A stretch of DNA of 64,000 nucleotides from Pollutibacter soli (GCA_029269725.1 JARJHS010000001.1:1111172-1175171), one strand, 5' to 3'. Counted from the stretch's first letter, positions 44,744 through 54,797 are shown. Numbers and translations: made by a program. The notes: a model not told the origin generated them from the sequence alone.

Positions 44744-46124
44744 GCCTGTATTCTTCAATCTCACTAATCTCCATCGGTAAATGTTTGCCTAATTTTCTCG
44801 CTCCCTGTGCCGTGATGTAAAAATCTTCTTCTACTCGGACACCCCCGAAATCGCGATATTTTTTTAGTGCACCATAATTAATGAAATCGACATGCTTTTT
44901 CTGCGATTCCCAGAGATCCATTAGAAAGGGATTGAAATATAAGCCGGGCTCAACAGTCAGCACAAATCCTTCTTCCAAAGCACGACCAAGCCTCAATGAT
45001 TTCAAACCAAATTCTTTACTCTGTACAAGCTCCTCAGTGTAGCCAACATATTTTTCTCCAAGATTTTCCATGTCGTGTGTGTCGAGTCCCAACATATGAC
45101 CAAGACCGCAGGGAAATAATAATGTATGAGCGCCGGCCGCTACAGCATCTTTTGTATCTCCTTTAAAAATCCCCAGCTCCTTCAAACCAGTGACCAACTG
45201 TTCGCAAGCGGCAAGATGAACATCTCTGAAAAGTATACCTGGCGACAATAACCCCGATGCATGTCTGAAGGAATTAAGAACGATCTGATAGATTTCTTTT
45301 TGTTGATTGTTGAAGGTTTTATCCGCAGGAAATGTTCGCGTCATATCACCTGCATAGTGCATAAGTGATTCTGCGCCGCAATCAGAGAGGATCAGTTGTC
45401 CTGGCTTCACTGTGGCGTTTGAATAGTGGTTATGCAGTATTTCTCCATGGACCGTGAGTATGGTTGGAAACGCGAGCTGAGAATTTTTCGCAATAACTGA
45501 ACTATGCATAGCTGAAGCCAGCTCACATTCACGGATACCCGCAGCACCATTTTTCATTGCCAGCAGAAGCATATCAACTGTAAAGTCTACACCCGATTCA
45601 ATTTCCCTGACTTCTTCTTCGGATTTTGTTGAACGCAACCTTACTACTGCTTTGATAAAAGCTTCCGATGATAGAAGAGTTACAACATTTGCTTCGACCT
45701 GCAGCAATTCCTGGATCTTTAAAAATGTTTCCGGGCGATAAGGAGGCAGCCAGTGGATTCGGTTATGCTTCTGCTTTAGGCCAGCCAGGTCGCGATGAAG
45801 CTGAACACATGGACGAACTTTTTTTATGCCAACCCGTTCAGCCATTTCTGTGAGTGGAGTTACCGGCCCCGTCCATACCAGGTCATCTTCTGTGGGTTCT
45901 TCACCATAGAGAATTGTTTCTCCGGTTGCTGCATCGATCGTTGCATCCAATCCTGGCAGATCAATTCCGAAGAAATAAAGAAAACTGCTGTCCTGCCGAA
46001 AAGGATAGTGATTGTCTTTATAACTCATCGAACTTTGAATGTTACCCGGGAAGAAAAGAATGCCCTCACCCACCTGTTCGGCCAACATTCTCCTTCTCTC
46101 AACATATGTATTCAATTCAAACAT
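44739..46124 (-). CDS. pepP: Xaa-Pro aminopeptidase (aminopeptidase P, M24B)
   Basis: Dinuclear-metal peptidase that removes an N-terminal residue before proline. The 461-residue protein has the N-terminal aminopeptidase P domain (GILFFPGNIQSSMSYKDNHYPFRQDSSFLYFFG) and the C-terminal pita-bread domain. Metal ligands: Asp in ILSDCGAES and in HYAGDMTRTFP, His in GLGHMLGLDTHDM, Glu in LTVEPGLY and in GVRVEEDFYIT. All five are present. No signal peptide, so cytoplasmic. Start ATG 46124. Confidence 0.93.
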   Translation of the reverse strand: MFELNTYVERRRMLAEQVGEGILFFPGNIQSSMSYKDNHYPFRQDSSFLYFFGIDLPGLDATIDAATGETILYGEEPTEDDLVWTGPVTPLTEMAERVGIKKVRPCVQLHRDLAGLKQKHNRIHWLPPYRPETFLKIQELLQVEANVVTLLSSEAFIKAVVRLRSTKSEEEVREIESGVDFTVDMLLLAMKNGAAGIRECELASAMHSSVIAKNSQLAFPTILTVHGEILHNHYSNATVKPGQLILSDCGAESLMHYAGDMTRTFPADKTFNNQQKEIYQIVLNSFRHASGLLSPGILFRDVHLAACEQLVTGLKELGIFKGDTKDAVAAGAHTLLFPCGLGHMLGLDTHDMENLGEKYVGYTEELVQSKEFGLKSLRLGRALEEGFVLTVEPGLYFNPFLMDLWESQKKHVDFINYGALKKYRDFGGVRVEEDFYITAQGARKLGKHLPMEISEIEEYRR

Positions 46125-46226
46125 AAATGAATTTGCAGACCCTGCTGCGATGTGTTGTTTTTAAAAATAAGTATCCGGAATTTAAATCTGAAAAATCTTA
46201 TTAATTTACTGAAGTCATTCAAATTA

Positions 46227-47084
46227 ATGAAAAAGCTTTTCTTCTCTTTCCTGATAACGGCGGTAATATTGAACTTATTCGGTTGCTCGTCCCCGAAACA
46301 AAAAGAAACAAACGAAAAAGCAGCTTTACATTCAACAGATTCATCGCATCGATCACCACGGCCGGTTCATTGGGGATATCACGGAGATGACGGACCAGAA
46401 CACTGGGCCGCTCTTTCGCCGGTATACGCTGCTTGCGGCGAAGGGAAAACACAATCACCAATTGATATTCAAGAATCAGGCACTACCACTGGTTCGGTTT
46501 GGAACCTCGAATACAAAAATACCTCTGTGCGTATTGCATATAACGAGCACATGAATGAAATCATTGACAATGGCCATACGATTCAGGCTTCTGTTGATGA
46601 AGGAAGTTCGCTTCGGTATGGCAATAAAACTTATCAACTCAAGCAATTTCATTTTCATACACCAAGTGAACACACACTTGATGGTGAACATTTGCCCATG
46701 GAAATGCATATGGTTCACCAGGCAAGTGACGGCTCACTGGCGGTAATCGGCGTATTTTTTGTCGAAGGGAAAAAAGCAAATGAAAATTTCAATAAAATCA
46801 TCAGTTATCTTCCGGATGAAAAAGGCGAAAGTATTCATAACGCATCAGACAGTCTGAGTATTCGTCTGCATATTCCAACGGACCACCATGCTTATCATTA
46901 TATCGGATCGCTGACCACTCCACCTTGTACTGAAAATGTTCAATGGCTGATACTGAAAGAAAAAATTTCTCTGACTACCGATCAGATAAAAGCTTTTTCT
47001 TCAAGGATCGGGCCCAACAACAGACCAACCCAGCCTTTAAATAAAAGATCTGTTGAGTTGGACGAACTAAAAGAATCTAACTAA
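46227..47084 (+). CDS. Alpha-class carbonic anhydrase, lipoprotein
   Basis: Interconverts CO2 and bicarbonate outside the cytoplasm. ATG 46227 gives 285 residues beginning with a lipoprotein signal (MKKLFFSFLITAVILNLFGC, Cys20). The family core is clear: WGYHGDDGPEHWAALSP, QSPIDIQ, the zinc triad in KQFHFHTPSEH and MEMHMVHQ, VIGVFFVEG, and YIGSLTTPPCTENVQWLI. Mature length is normal for bacterial alpha-CAs. The longer frame from 46152 adds 25 residues before a perfect signal peptide and is rejected. Confidence 0.95.
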   Translation: MKKLFFSFLITAVILNLFGCSSPKQKETNEKAALHSTDSSHRSPRPVHWGYHGDDGPEHWAALSPVYAACGEGKTQSPIDIQESGTTTGSVWNLEYKNTSVRIAYNEHMNEIIDNGHTIQASVDEGSSLRYGNKTYQLKQFHFHTPSEHTLDGEHLPMEMHMVHQASDGSLAVIGVFFVEGKKANENFNKIISYLPDEKGESIHNASDSLSIRLHIPTDHHAYHYIGSLTTPPCTENVQWLILKEKISLTTDQIKAFSSRIGPNNRPTQPLNKRSVELDELKESN

Positions 47085-47090
47085 TGATCG

Positions 47091-47139
47091 GTTAAACGTA
47101 AAACGCACAACATAGATCGCAGAACGTAAAACGTTGGAG
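47091..47139. repeat. Heptanucleotide array, 7 units, GTNNAAC orientation
   Basis: GTTAAAC, GTAAAAC, GCACAAC, ATAGATC, GCAGAAC, GTAAAAC, GTTGGAG, six bases after the carbonic anhydrase stop. Confidence 0.75.
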
Positions 47140-47291
47140 GCTTCACTTTCGGTCAGCCTCACAAAATCTAAATATTGAGACGCTTTCAAAGTATTCGGAT
47201 GAGACTCTGTTTTGCATAGTCAAAATTTTTACGTCGAATAAAGGCGGCATTAAACGCTGTAGCCAATCCGGGAGACAACTGCCCCGTTATA

Positions 47292-47340
47292 AGCTAACGT
47301 TCAACTTTCAACGTTCTACGTTCAACCTTATGCCTTATCT
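47292..47340. repeat. Heptanucleotide array, 7 units, inverted relative to 47091-47139
   Basis: AGCTAAC, GTTCAAC, TTTCAAC, GTTCTAC, GTTCAAC, CTTATGC, CTTATCT. It ends 17 bp before the next ATG. Confidence 0.75.
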
Positions 47341-47357
47341 TCAAAAAAATATCAATC

Positions 47358-48356
47358 ATGAATGATATCCGTTGGGGCATCCTGGGCTGTGGCCGCATCG
47401 CTCACAAATTCGCAAATGATCTGCAACTGGCAGGTGGTGGGAAGCTTACTGCGCTAGCATCGCGTTCGCTGGAAAATGCGAAAGAGTTTTCCGAAAAATT
47501 CCCCGCGCAATATATTCATGGGAACTATGAAGAACTAGTAAATAATCCTGATGTTGACATCATTTACATCGCAACGCCGCACGGACTTCATCACGAACAT
47601 GCATTGCTTTGTCTCAATCATAAAAAAGCGGTGTTATGTGAAAAGGCTTTCGCGATGAACAGCAGGCAGGTATCTGAAATGATCGATGCGGCAAGGAAGA
47701 ATAATGTATTCCTGATGGAAGCCATGTGGACTAAGTTTGTGCCTCATTACCTCACGACCATGTCGATGATCAACGAGGGTAAACTGGGAAAGATCCGGAG
47801 TATGCAGGTGAATTTTGGTTTCGCAACTGATCCATCATTTCCACAAAGATTGTTTAAGCCTGCATTAGGAGGAGGCACGTTAATGGATATAGGCATATAC
47901 AATGTGTTCCTTACCCTTTCTGTGCTGGGTATGCCTGATGAAATCGATGCATGGATGAAGCCATCAAAAGAAGGAATTGATGAACAGATGGCTGTTGTAT
48001 TTAGGTACAATGATGGTTCCTTCTCACAGATGCTTTCCAGTTTTCTTACCAATTTGGGTACAGAAGCTGATATCAACGGAGAAAAAGGAAGGATCAAACT
48101 GACTTCAAGATTCTACGAACCCATATCCACGTCGATTGAATTTTTCCCGGGAAGGCCAGACAGTAAAGAAAATATTCCTTTCGAAAAAGAATCGGGCTGG
48201 GGTTACCAGTACCAGATCCGTCACGCGCATGATTGCTTACACAAAGGCCTGAACGAAAGTCCCGTGATGTCGCTGAAAGATAGTCTGCAACTTATGAACA
48301 CACTCGATGCTATCAGGGCAAAAGCAGGATTGGTGTATGATGCAGACAAGGGTTAG
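47358..48356 (+). CDS. Gfo/Idh/MocA family oxidoreductase (cytoplasmic)
   Basis: NAD(P)-dependent oxidoreductase of 332 residues without a signal peptide. Rossmann motif WGILGCGRIAHKFANDL, family stretch IYIATPHGLHHEHALLCLNHKKAVLCEKAF (EKAF where most have EKP), then the substrate domain (GGGTLMDIGIYNVFL, catalytic-region His/Asp positions conserved). The closest recognised group is dehydrogenases of the trans-1,2-dihydrobenzene-1,2-diol/xylose dehydrogenase type. A minus-strand terminator lies just beyond its end. Confidence 0.92.
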   Translation: MNDIRWGILGCGRIAHKFANDLQLAGGGKLTALASRSLENAKEFSEKFPAQYIHGNYEELVNNPDVDIIYIATPHGLHHEHALLCLNHKKAVLCEKAFAMNSRQVSEMIDAARKNNVFLMEAMWTKFVPHYLTTMSMINEGKLGKIRSMQVNFGFATDPSFPQRLFKPALGGGTLMDIGIYNVFLTLSVLGMPDEIDAWMKPSKEGIDEQMAVVFRYNDGSFSQMLSSFLTNLGTEADINGEKGRIKLTSRFYEPISTSIEFFPGRPDSKENIPFEKESGWGYQYQIRHAHDCLHKGLNESPVMSLKDSLQLMNTLDAIRAKAGLVYDADKG

Positions 48357-48378
48357 ATTAATTTTTCTGTTTGACTCA

Positions 48379-48420
48379 TATAAAAAATAAAGAAGCCGGC
48401 GCTCTATATTCAGCGCCGGC
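48379..48420 (-). terminator. Terminator of the 129-residue lipoprotein gene
   Basis: 9-bp perfect arms GCCGGCGCT/AGCGCCGGC around 8 nt. The T-rich tail exists only on the minus strand (the plus strand has an A-run before the stem), so it ends the minus-strand transcript. Confidence 0.8.
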
Positions 48421-48464
48421 ACCACCTTGAATTTTTAAACCAACTGTAACCAATTATAACCAAC

Positions 48465-48854
48465 TTATTTCGACAATTCGTAAGTTCCACCATCAGTTGC
48501 ACTATCATCATAACCCCAGTTACCTAAAACTTTTTTCTGCTGCGGATAGAAAGCACCCACGATTGAATATCTGTTACCAGATGCAGTCATCTTGTACGAT
48601 CCGGTAATGATATTGTTGCTATCCATCTCCCAAGTCCCTGTTCCTTTAACCGCGCCTGCTGAAGACAACTCTTCCAAAACACCATTTGATTTAAAATTCA
48701 AACTGAAAAATCCTTTCTCAGTTGAGGGGTCTACTGTGTAATTTCCTGTCCATACGCCATTGATTCCCACCTTTGCTTCAATATCATCTTTCTTACATGA
48801 ACTAAATCCTGCCAGCACTGCAATGAAGAGTGCGATAATTCCTGTTGTTTTCAT
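48465..48854 (-). CDS. Small lipoprotein, hypothetical (lipocalin-like barrel possible)
   Basis: A 129-residue exported protein with lipoprotein signal MKTTGIIALFIAVLAGFSSC (Cys20). The mature part is beta-rich with the pattern GVWTGNYTV, FFSLNFKSNGVL, GTGTWEMDSNNIITGSYKM, WGYDDSATDGGTYELSK, as in small lipocalin-like or DUF4488-type lipoproteins of Bacteroidota. Not assigned further. It is convergent with the oxidoreductase gene. Confidence 0.7.
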   Translation of the reverse strand: MKTTGIIALFIAVLAGFSSCKKDDIEAKVGINGVWTGNYTVDPSTEKGFFSLNFKSNGVLEELSSAGAVKGTGTWEMDSNNIITGSYKMTASGNRYSIVGAFYPQQKKVLGNWGYDDSATDGGTYELSK

Positions 48855-49609
48855 TTTTTTCCTGTTTAATAATTCTTATCTCCGATTGACTGTGTAAAAG
48901 TAGTTCAGGTATTATCGGAGAAGAAGTATCGTTGCTTGGTTGGCAGATATTTTGAGCAGATGGTATGAAGTAATAAGTAGTAAGTAGTGAGAAGTGAGCG
49001 TAACAGCAACCAGATTTGTTAACGCAGTAAGTTTGATTTGTGAGGGTTCATCTACCAATAATGGAGAGTTACTAATTGCTTTAATGAATTACACCCTCAA
49101 CATCTGCTCCCCAACATCTTCCCACGGGCAAGCAATGTGGCTATTGTCGGACGAAGAAACATGAAATGTAATTACCGGAATCATAATTGCATATACAATA
49201 AATGAAGGCAATGGTTTCTTCTGATATCTCTCCTGTATTGTAAAAAGTCATTTATGTATAATTGACTTCTTATAATACTTACCCGTCAGCAGAAAAAGAG
49301 AACCGATGTTCCAAAAGTTACAATTACGCTTACTGTGTGTGATTTGTCGTAAACAAACAGATCAAACAGCGAAAGACAAGGGATCATTAAACTGAGAAAT
49401 ACAAAGAATGAAAAAACCTTTAAAAACATTCGCACCATGAACACAGGATCGAGGGTCTAATGTCGTTTATAAGTCTCGTAAATTATTGCAATCAGAAATT
49501 CATATCAGGAATCTCTGCTTATTTTCAACTGTCATTATAAACACCCGCTCACTGCATCCCCATTGGCGGGCTGTTCCCTTCTTACTACTTACCACTCACC
49601 ACTTACTAT
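48855..49609. repeat. 755-bp gene-free gap bracketed by inverted heptanucleotide arrays
   Basis: Left array 48969-48996: AGTAATA, AGTAGTA, AGTAGTG, AGAAGTG. Right array 49579-49620: TTCTTAC, TACTTAC, CACTCAC, CACTTAC, TATTTAC, TTAACTC, running into the VOC gene stop; its words are the reverse complement of the left ones. Between them I find no credible gene, RNA or hairpin. Confidence 0.7.
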
Positions 49610-50668
49610 TTACTTAACTCTCGTCAGTCCCAATGCCTTCAACATCCAGTTCGGCAGTGGCTTCGTGGGATCACGTTTGGTGAGATCAAGATACCAGCCG
49701 ATTTTTTTCAGAATGGGAATCTTTTTTGTTTCAACAAACTCAATCAGTGCTCCATCCGGATCTTCAATATAACTGAAATGCCCTGCAGCTTCACCCATAT
49801 CAAAAATATTTCCGCTGTCGACAGTATATGGATGTCCTGAAGATTCACAGAGCTGTTTCATTTCCTTCTGACTTCCTATATCAAAACACAAATGAATAAA
49901 TCCGAGATCACCCCAGAAGCGATTCTCATAAATTTTTCGTGGGGTTCGGTCCAGCACCTGTATTAATTCAATTTCACTGGAGCCAAGCAATTTCGAAAAT
50001 GCACCAACTCTTTCTTTGCTGTGTGTGAGGATGACTCTTTTGAACCTGCTGTTCCCGCCGGGTAGTCCGGCAAAGTCCTCAAAACTTCCTTCTCCTTCGT
50101 AAATCAATTGATCATAACCCAGGATTTTTGAATAGAATTGTTTTGACCTTTCAATATCGGTAACACCAATAATGCATCCGGCTGCACCACCTGTCAGTTG
50201 ATATCCTTTTCCCGGGAACCAATCTTTTCCTTCCATCACCTGGAAAATATTTCCCCATGGATCTTTCAGGTAAAAGGCATTGATCGCACCGCCTGCGTAG
50301 CTTACCAGGGGGCTAAGCAAGTTAGCTTTCTGTGATTGCAGAAATTCAAAACTGCCCCTGACATCAGTCGATTTGATCTTGGCAACATTGAATCCGAGGT
50401 CACCAAGCTGAATCTCAAAATTTGCAGGCTGTGGGGTTCGACTCGTATACTGCCAGATTTCAAATCCGCCGCCACCTTTCATATTGATTGCCAGTATAGC
50501 GTGACGCTTGTGAGGCATTCCACCAGTATACGGCAACATCAGGTTAGCTTCTGCAGCTTCTTCGAAAACGGGAACATCCATTCCGAAATTTTTACGATAC
50601 CACTCGAATGCTTTATGGACGTCGGGTACACCGATTCCGATTTGTTGAATACCTGCTATCGAGTTCAT
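49610..50668 (-). CDS. VOC-superfamily protein with two glyoxalase-like domains
   Basis: A 352-residue protein with two vicinal-oxygen-chelate domains, about 6-135 (QIGIGVPDVHKAFEWYRKNFGMD) and about 180-320 (CIIGVTDIERSKQFYSKILGYD), the second ending YIEDPDGALIEFVETKKI, the usual metal-site Glu segment. Relatives include extradiol dioxygenases and 4-hydroxyphenylpyruvate dioxygenase-like proteins, but I cannot assign a reaction. The start codon (50668-50666) is inside the first word of a heptanucleotide array that also forms the whole 5' leader sequence, and the stop is inside another array. Confidence 0.82.
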   Translation of the reverse strand: MNSIAGIQQIGIGVPDVHKAFEWYRKNFGMDVPVFEEAAEANLMLPYTGGMPHKRHAILAINMKGGGGFEIWQYTSRTPQPANFEIQLGDLGFNVAKIKSTDVRGSFEFLQSQKANLLSPLVSYAGGAINAFYLKDPWGNIFQVMEGKDWFPGKGYQLTGGAAGCIIGVTDIERSKQFYSKILGYDQLIYEGEGSFEDFAGLPGGNSRFKRVILTHSKERVGAFSKLLGSSEIELIQVLDRTPRKIYENRFWGDLGFIHLCFDIGSQKEMKQLCESSGHPYTVDSGNIFDMGEAAGHFSYIEDPDGALIEFVETKKIPILKKIGWYLDLTKRDPTKPLPNWMLKALGLTRVK

Positions 50669-50697
50669 AGTTCTTAGTTCTTAGTTCTTAGTTTGAG
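50663..50697. repeat. Heptanucleotide array GTTCTTA, 5 units, over the VOC start codon
   Basis: GTTCATA, GTTCTTA, GTTCTTA, GTTCTTA, GTTTGAG. Three identical copies make this one of the cleanest arrays. A small GC-rich dyad (CCTGC, CC, GCAGG) follows at 50740-50751 and TATTCTG-type words at about 50858-50900. Confidence 0.75.
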
Positions 50698-50904
50698 GAT
50701 TCAATTGTAAGTCTGCAGAAGTTGTTAGTTGTCGACCAGCCTGCCCGCAGGTTGGTTGTCAGAGCCAATTCAATACTTCGCACTATTTGGGATCACTGGT
50801 CCTTTTTTGATTTTCAGTTTACCAGTTTTCCGCCATCTTTCCGTTTCCTGTTTCTGTTTATCCTGTATCTTGTATTCTGAGCCCTGTATTTTATATTTCG
50901 CTGT

Positions 50905-51699
50905 CTATTCCGGTTTTTGTTTCCTTATAAAATTTGTAAAAAAATCCGGGAAAAACCTTTTAATCTGGGCGGCCATCACCTCCTTTCCCCCGATCAGCAA
51001 TTCATATTTTCCCTTACGGATCCCCGTTAGTATGCGTTCTGCACACTCTTCAGCCGGCATACCCTCCTCCTGCCCTTTGTCCATGATATTATTTTTCTGC
51101 CCATCCCCACGTAAAGCATTCACGGAAATATTGGTATGAATCTTTCCGGGACAGACCAACAACACTTTGATATTATATTTGAAAACTTCCATCCGCAGGG
51201 ATTCATAAAATCCGTGCAATGCAAACTTCGATGCCGAGTAAGCGGAACGCAGATAAAACCCAAACTTTCCAGCGACACTGCTGATCACTACGATCTGGCC
51301 TGATTGCTGTTTAATCATTACAGGCAACACCAGTTTTGTCAACCTGATTGCACCAAAGAAATTTACTTCCATGATTTCCCTGTCGGTTTCTATTGCAGTA
51401 TCAATGGCCATTGCACGCTGACTGATGCCGCCGTTGTTCACAAGCACATCGATCGATCCGAATTTTTCTACTACCTGTTGAACCATGTTTTCCGCACCTG
51501 TCAGATCAGTAAGATCCATCGGAATGATCAGGCAGCGGTCATCGTCTAACCTGAGGGCGTTTTTTACCCTTTCAAGTTCTGAAATACGTCTTGCAGAAAG
51601 CACAAGCTTCGCTCCGGCATCAGCAAACGATTTTGCCAATGCTTCTCCTATGCCGGAGGAAGCGCCGGTTATCCAAACTACTTTGTTTTTAAAATCCAT
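50905..51699 (-). CDS. SDR-family short-chain oxidoreductase
   Basis: NAD(P)H-dependent oxidoreductase of 264 residues with the classical short-chain fold: nucleotide motif TGASSGIGEALA near residue 11, NNGGIS, catalytic Ser in VVISSVAG, and Tyr/Lys in YSASK. The sequence after the active site (FALHGFYESLRMEVFKYNIKVLLVCPGKIHTNI) places it with DHRS7B/YqjQ-like bacterial dehydrogenases. Its C-terminal 30 residues are basic/aromatic (QIKRFFPDFFTNFIRKQK) and could touch the membrane. Substrate unknown. Confidence 0.9.
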   Translation of the reverse strand: MDFKNKVVWITGASSGIGEALAKSFADAGAKLVLSARRISELERVKNALRLDDDRCLIIPMDLTDLTGAENMVQQVVEKFGSIDVLVNNGGISQRAMAIDTAIETDREIMEVNFFGAIRLTKLVLPVMIKQQSGQIVVISSVAGKFGFYLRSAYSASKFALHGFYESLRMEVFKYNIKVLLVCPGKIHTNISVNALRGDGQKNNIMDKGQEEGMPAEECAERILTGIRKGKYELLIGGKEVMAAQIKRFFPDFFTNFIRKQKPE

Positions 51700-51860
51700 A
51701 TTTTTTTAACAGATGGTAGACTGCAGGCAGCAGAAGTTTAAAGTAAACAATGAGCAGGCCGGTTATGAAATGCCAACCCTTACCATTACAGTTTTTGGGT
51801 TGCAAAAGCATTTTCTATTTACTAAAAGACTATCCACTCCTAGGCCTACCGTCAACTGTA

Positions 51861-53783
51861 TCATTTAATTCCTGCTCTTTTCCTCATCTCGGCCGACGTC
51901 AGGGTAATCAACCTTCCGACTGGCTTTCCATCCCTGTACGCTATCAGTTTCAGATTTGATGCATCGACTGGAACCGGAATAGAAGTGCCGTCGTATTTTG
52001 GATAGAACTTATCCGGGAAGGAATTATCAAAACTGTAATAGATATCCAGGTTATTCAGCTCCCGGTCAAAATCCACCAGCATTTCATTATTACTTCCCTT
52101 TTTCACTTTCACCAGCGGATCGTATAGTGCCGGTGAATATTTCATGTTCAATAGATCATATCTCGCAAACTGCGCTTCTACTCTAGGAACGAAGCTTTCA
52201 AAATTTCGCTTGCTTTTTGGAGACCACAGCACTTCGGCAACGGCAAATGCACGCGGCCAAACCATATACTGAAGATGACGCGTATTGTAGATCTGTTCTG
52301 TCCAGATATTACCCTGGCCGCCCCGGATCAGTTTTGGATCGATGCCATCCGGAACCGGCTCAAAAGAATAGGTTGTTTTCAAACGAAGAGTTGCATATAC
52401 CGGTGGCTCAATAGCAGGGTCTGTCTGCATATAATCCAGGTAAACAAAAGTGGTTGGCGTCATCACCACGTCATGACCCATTTTCGCGGCTTCAATTCCA
52501 CCTTTCATTCCACGCCAGCTCATCACGGTAGCGCTTTTTGGCAGATCACCACCTTCCAGTATTTCATCCCAGCCGATCATTTTCTTTCCTTTGGATGTAA
52601 TGATTTTTGAGACCCTTTTTACAAAATAAGCCTGCACTTCATGCATGTCTTTCAACTTTTCCTTTTGCATGAGTGCTTTTACCTGCGGACTTTTTTCCCA
52701 GAAGTTTTTTGCGCACTCATCACCCCCCATATGTATGTATTCAAACGGGAATATCTGAGCTACTTCTGTAAATACTTTATCAAGAAATACATACACCTTT
52801 TCATTGGCAGGACAAAGTGTATTGTCGATCAAAGCTGTAAATCCGTTCGCATGCCAGTCCATGATCTTTTCGCCTGAGCGTACGCGGTACTTGTCAGCTC
52901 CTGGTGTACAGGAGAGGTCAGGATAGGAAGCAATGGCCGCCAGGCTATGGCCCGGGATATCTACTTCAGGAAGAATATTTACAAAACGGTCAGCAGCGTA
53001 CTGAACGACTTCTTTAATATCATCCTGGGTGTAAAATCCGCCGTAATTGCGGGGTTCTGCATCTGTCGGAGGTACGAAGTTTCCGAAATGGCCGGTACGT
53101 TTTACATTCCATGCCCCCACCTCGGTTAATTTTGGCAAGCTTTTAATTTCAATGCGCCAACCCTCATCGTCGGTTAAGTGCCAGTGAAGAAGATTGTACT
53201 TGTAACGAACCATATCGTCAATAAAATCTTTTACTTCCTGTTTGGTAAAAAAGTGGCGGGATACATCGAACATCAGGCCTCTCCATCCAAAACGTGGGTA
53301 GTCGGTGATTTCAACTACCGGGATCTTCCATTCGATATCTTTTACCTGTGTTTTGCTCACCGCTTCTTTTGGCAATAGCTGAAGAATCGTCTGGAGCGCA
53401 TAAAATGCTCCTGCCGGTTTGTTGGCCGTAATATTCACGCCGGCGTTGGTCACAGAAAGTTTATATCCTTCATTTCCGAGGGTCGCATCAGCAGATTTAT
53501 TCAGTTCGATATTAATATTACCCACATTACGGGTATTCGCACCACCAGATCTCACAGGAATACGGAACCCCGTAGCGCCGGATAGCTGTAAAGCAAAATT
53601 TTCAACAGCTTTGGCAAGAGCGGGGTTACCATCAGGAACGGAAATTGACGAGGACGGGTTGAGTACAAGAAAACCTTCACCAGTCCTGATCTCCGCAGGT
53701 TCGGGAATCACCTGGATCACCGGCTGCTGACCAAAACCGTGTAAAGAAAGGCAAAGAGAAAAAAGGAGAAAAATCTTTTTCAT
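51861..53783 (-). CDS. Beta-N-acetylhexosaminidase (GH20), exported
   Basis: Releases terminal N-acetylglucosamine or -galactosamine from chitin or glycan fragments. The 640-residue protein has a signal peptide (MKKIFLLFSLCLSLHGFGQ), an N-terminal GH20b domain (about 25-150, VIPEPAEIRTGEGFLVL), the catalytic barrel (about 150-500) and a C-terminal chitobiase-like beta domain. Catalytic Asp-Glu pair is in HMGGDECAKNFW (about 353-354), with HWHLTDDEGWRIEI and DIPGHSLAAIASYPDLSC as other barrel landmarks. Fits a chitin- or peptidoglycan-using lifestyle. Confidence 0.94.
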   Translation of the reverse strand: MKKIFLLFSLCLSLHGFGQQPVIQVIPEPAEIRTGEGFLVLNPSSSISVPDGNPALAKAVENFALQLSGATGFRIPVRSGGANTRNVGNINIELNKSADATLGNEGYKLSVTNAGVNITANKPAGAFYALQTILQLLPKEAVSKTQVKDIEWKIPVVEITDYPRFGWRGLMFDVSRHFFTKQEVKDFIDDMVRYKYNLLHWHLTDDEGWRIEIKSLPKLTEVGAWNVKRTGHFGNFVPPTDAEPRNYGGFYTQDDIKEVVQYAADRFVNILPEVDIPGHSLAAIASYPDLSCTPGADKYRVRSGEKIMDWHANGFTALIDNTLCPANEKVYVFLDKVFTEVAQIFPFEYIHMGGDECAKNFWEKSPQVKALMQKEKLKDMHEVQAYFVKRVSKIITSKGKKMIGWDEILEGGDLPKSATVMSWRGMKGGIEAAKMGHDVVMTPTTFVYLDYMQTDPAIEPPVYATLRLKTTYSFEPVPDGIDPKLIRGGQGNIWTEQIYNTRHLQYMVWPRAFAVAEVLWSPKSKRNFESFVPRVEAQFARYDLLNMKYSPALYDPLVKVKKGSNNEMLVDFDRELNNLDIYYSFDNSFPDKFYPKYDGTSIPVPVDASNLKLIAYRDGKPVGRLITLTSAEMRKRAGIK

Positions 53784-53969
53784 GACAATCGATTATGGGT
53801 CGAAAATAGTGAATGATTTTATTACCTTCCGGGTACTGAAATTTTTAAGCTATTCCGGACCGGAAAATTGTCATGGTAATTTTTTCGCCGGACATTGGCA
53901 GTTTGTAGAATCTGACCTATTTTAATTTTTTATTTTAAACAGTAACTAAACCAGGTAAATCTAGCTAGC

Positions 53970-54797
53970 ATGAAAAAATTCCTTGTTCCTACTGATTTTT
54001 CAGACACAGCGAAAAATGCCGCCCGCTATGCAGTTCAGCTCGCAAGGGATGTGAAAAATGCGTCTGTTGTACTATACAACGTATTCGATGGTGTTACCAC
54101 CGGAGAAGAAGGTACTGATGTATACAGTGATGAAGATGCTAAGAATAATCTTGCTATCGCCACACTGAAAACCCAGAAGGCTGAATTGGAATCGTTGGGT
54201 ACCGGCGTGGATATCGCCATTCTTGCACATGAGGGCGATCTGATCGACAACCTTGAGAAACTGGTCCATCACCAGTCTATTGACCTGATTATTATGGGTA
54301 TTAACGGAGCCACAAAACTGGAAGAAATTTTTATTGGCAGCACGACATTAAGTGTGATCAACCATCGCATTGCGCCTGTGCTGGTAATTCCTCCGGATAA
54401 TGTGTACAGGGAAATTGATAATGTCGTATTCGCCAGTGATTTCAAGAATGTCGACGACACGACACCTGTAACCGAACTTAGAAAATTCCTCGAAATGGTG
54501 AAAGCGAAAGTACATGTGGTTAATGTTGATGTCGACCACTACGTTGAACTGACTGAAGAATATCAGCTGGAGAAAGCCAAACTGAATAAGATCCTCGACG
54601 GATTCAACCCGGAATATGCATTCGTAAGAATGTATGATTTTGTTGATTCCATCAACACTTTTGCCCAGGACCGTCAGGCCGATATTATTATTACAGTGCC
54701 CCGAAGGCATAGTTTCCTGGAAGGGTTATTCAAAACCAGTCATACAAAAAAACTGGCTTACCACACGCATATACCATTACTGGCTTTGTCAGAGTAA
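53970..54797 (+). CDS. Universal stress protein, two tandem Usp domains
   Basis: A 275-residue cytoplasmic protein made of two UspA domains (about 1-145 and 150-275). The first starts KKFLVPTDFSDTAKNAARYAVQLA and carries the ATP-binding pattern G-x2-G-x9-G-S (GINGATKLEEIFIGS). The second domain lacks that motif and ends VPRRHSFLEGLFKTSHTKKLAYHTHIPLLALSE. Roles in stress survival are assumed from the family. Single-gene unit ended by a strong terminator. Confidence 0.9.
   Translation: MKKFLVPTDFSDTAKNAARYAVQLARDVKNASVVLYNVFDGVTTGEEGTDVYSDEDAKNNLAIATLKTQKAELESLGTGVDIAILAHEGDLIDNLEKLVHHQSIDLIIMGINGATKLEEIFIGSTTLSVINHRIAPVLVIPPDNVYREIDNVVFASDFKNVDDTTPVTELRKFLEMVKAKVHVVNVDVDHYVELTEEYQLEKAKLNKILDGFNPEYAFVRMYDFVDSINTFAQDRQADIIITVPRRHSFLEGLFKTSHTKKLAYHTHIPLLALSE

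Noticed and set aside
48997..49578. Possible small RNA or gene in the 755-bp gap
   Set aside because: No open frame, terminator, promoter pair or strong stem could be found between the bracketing arrays.
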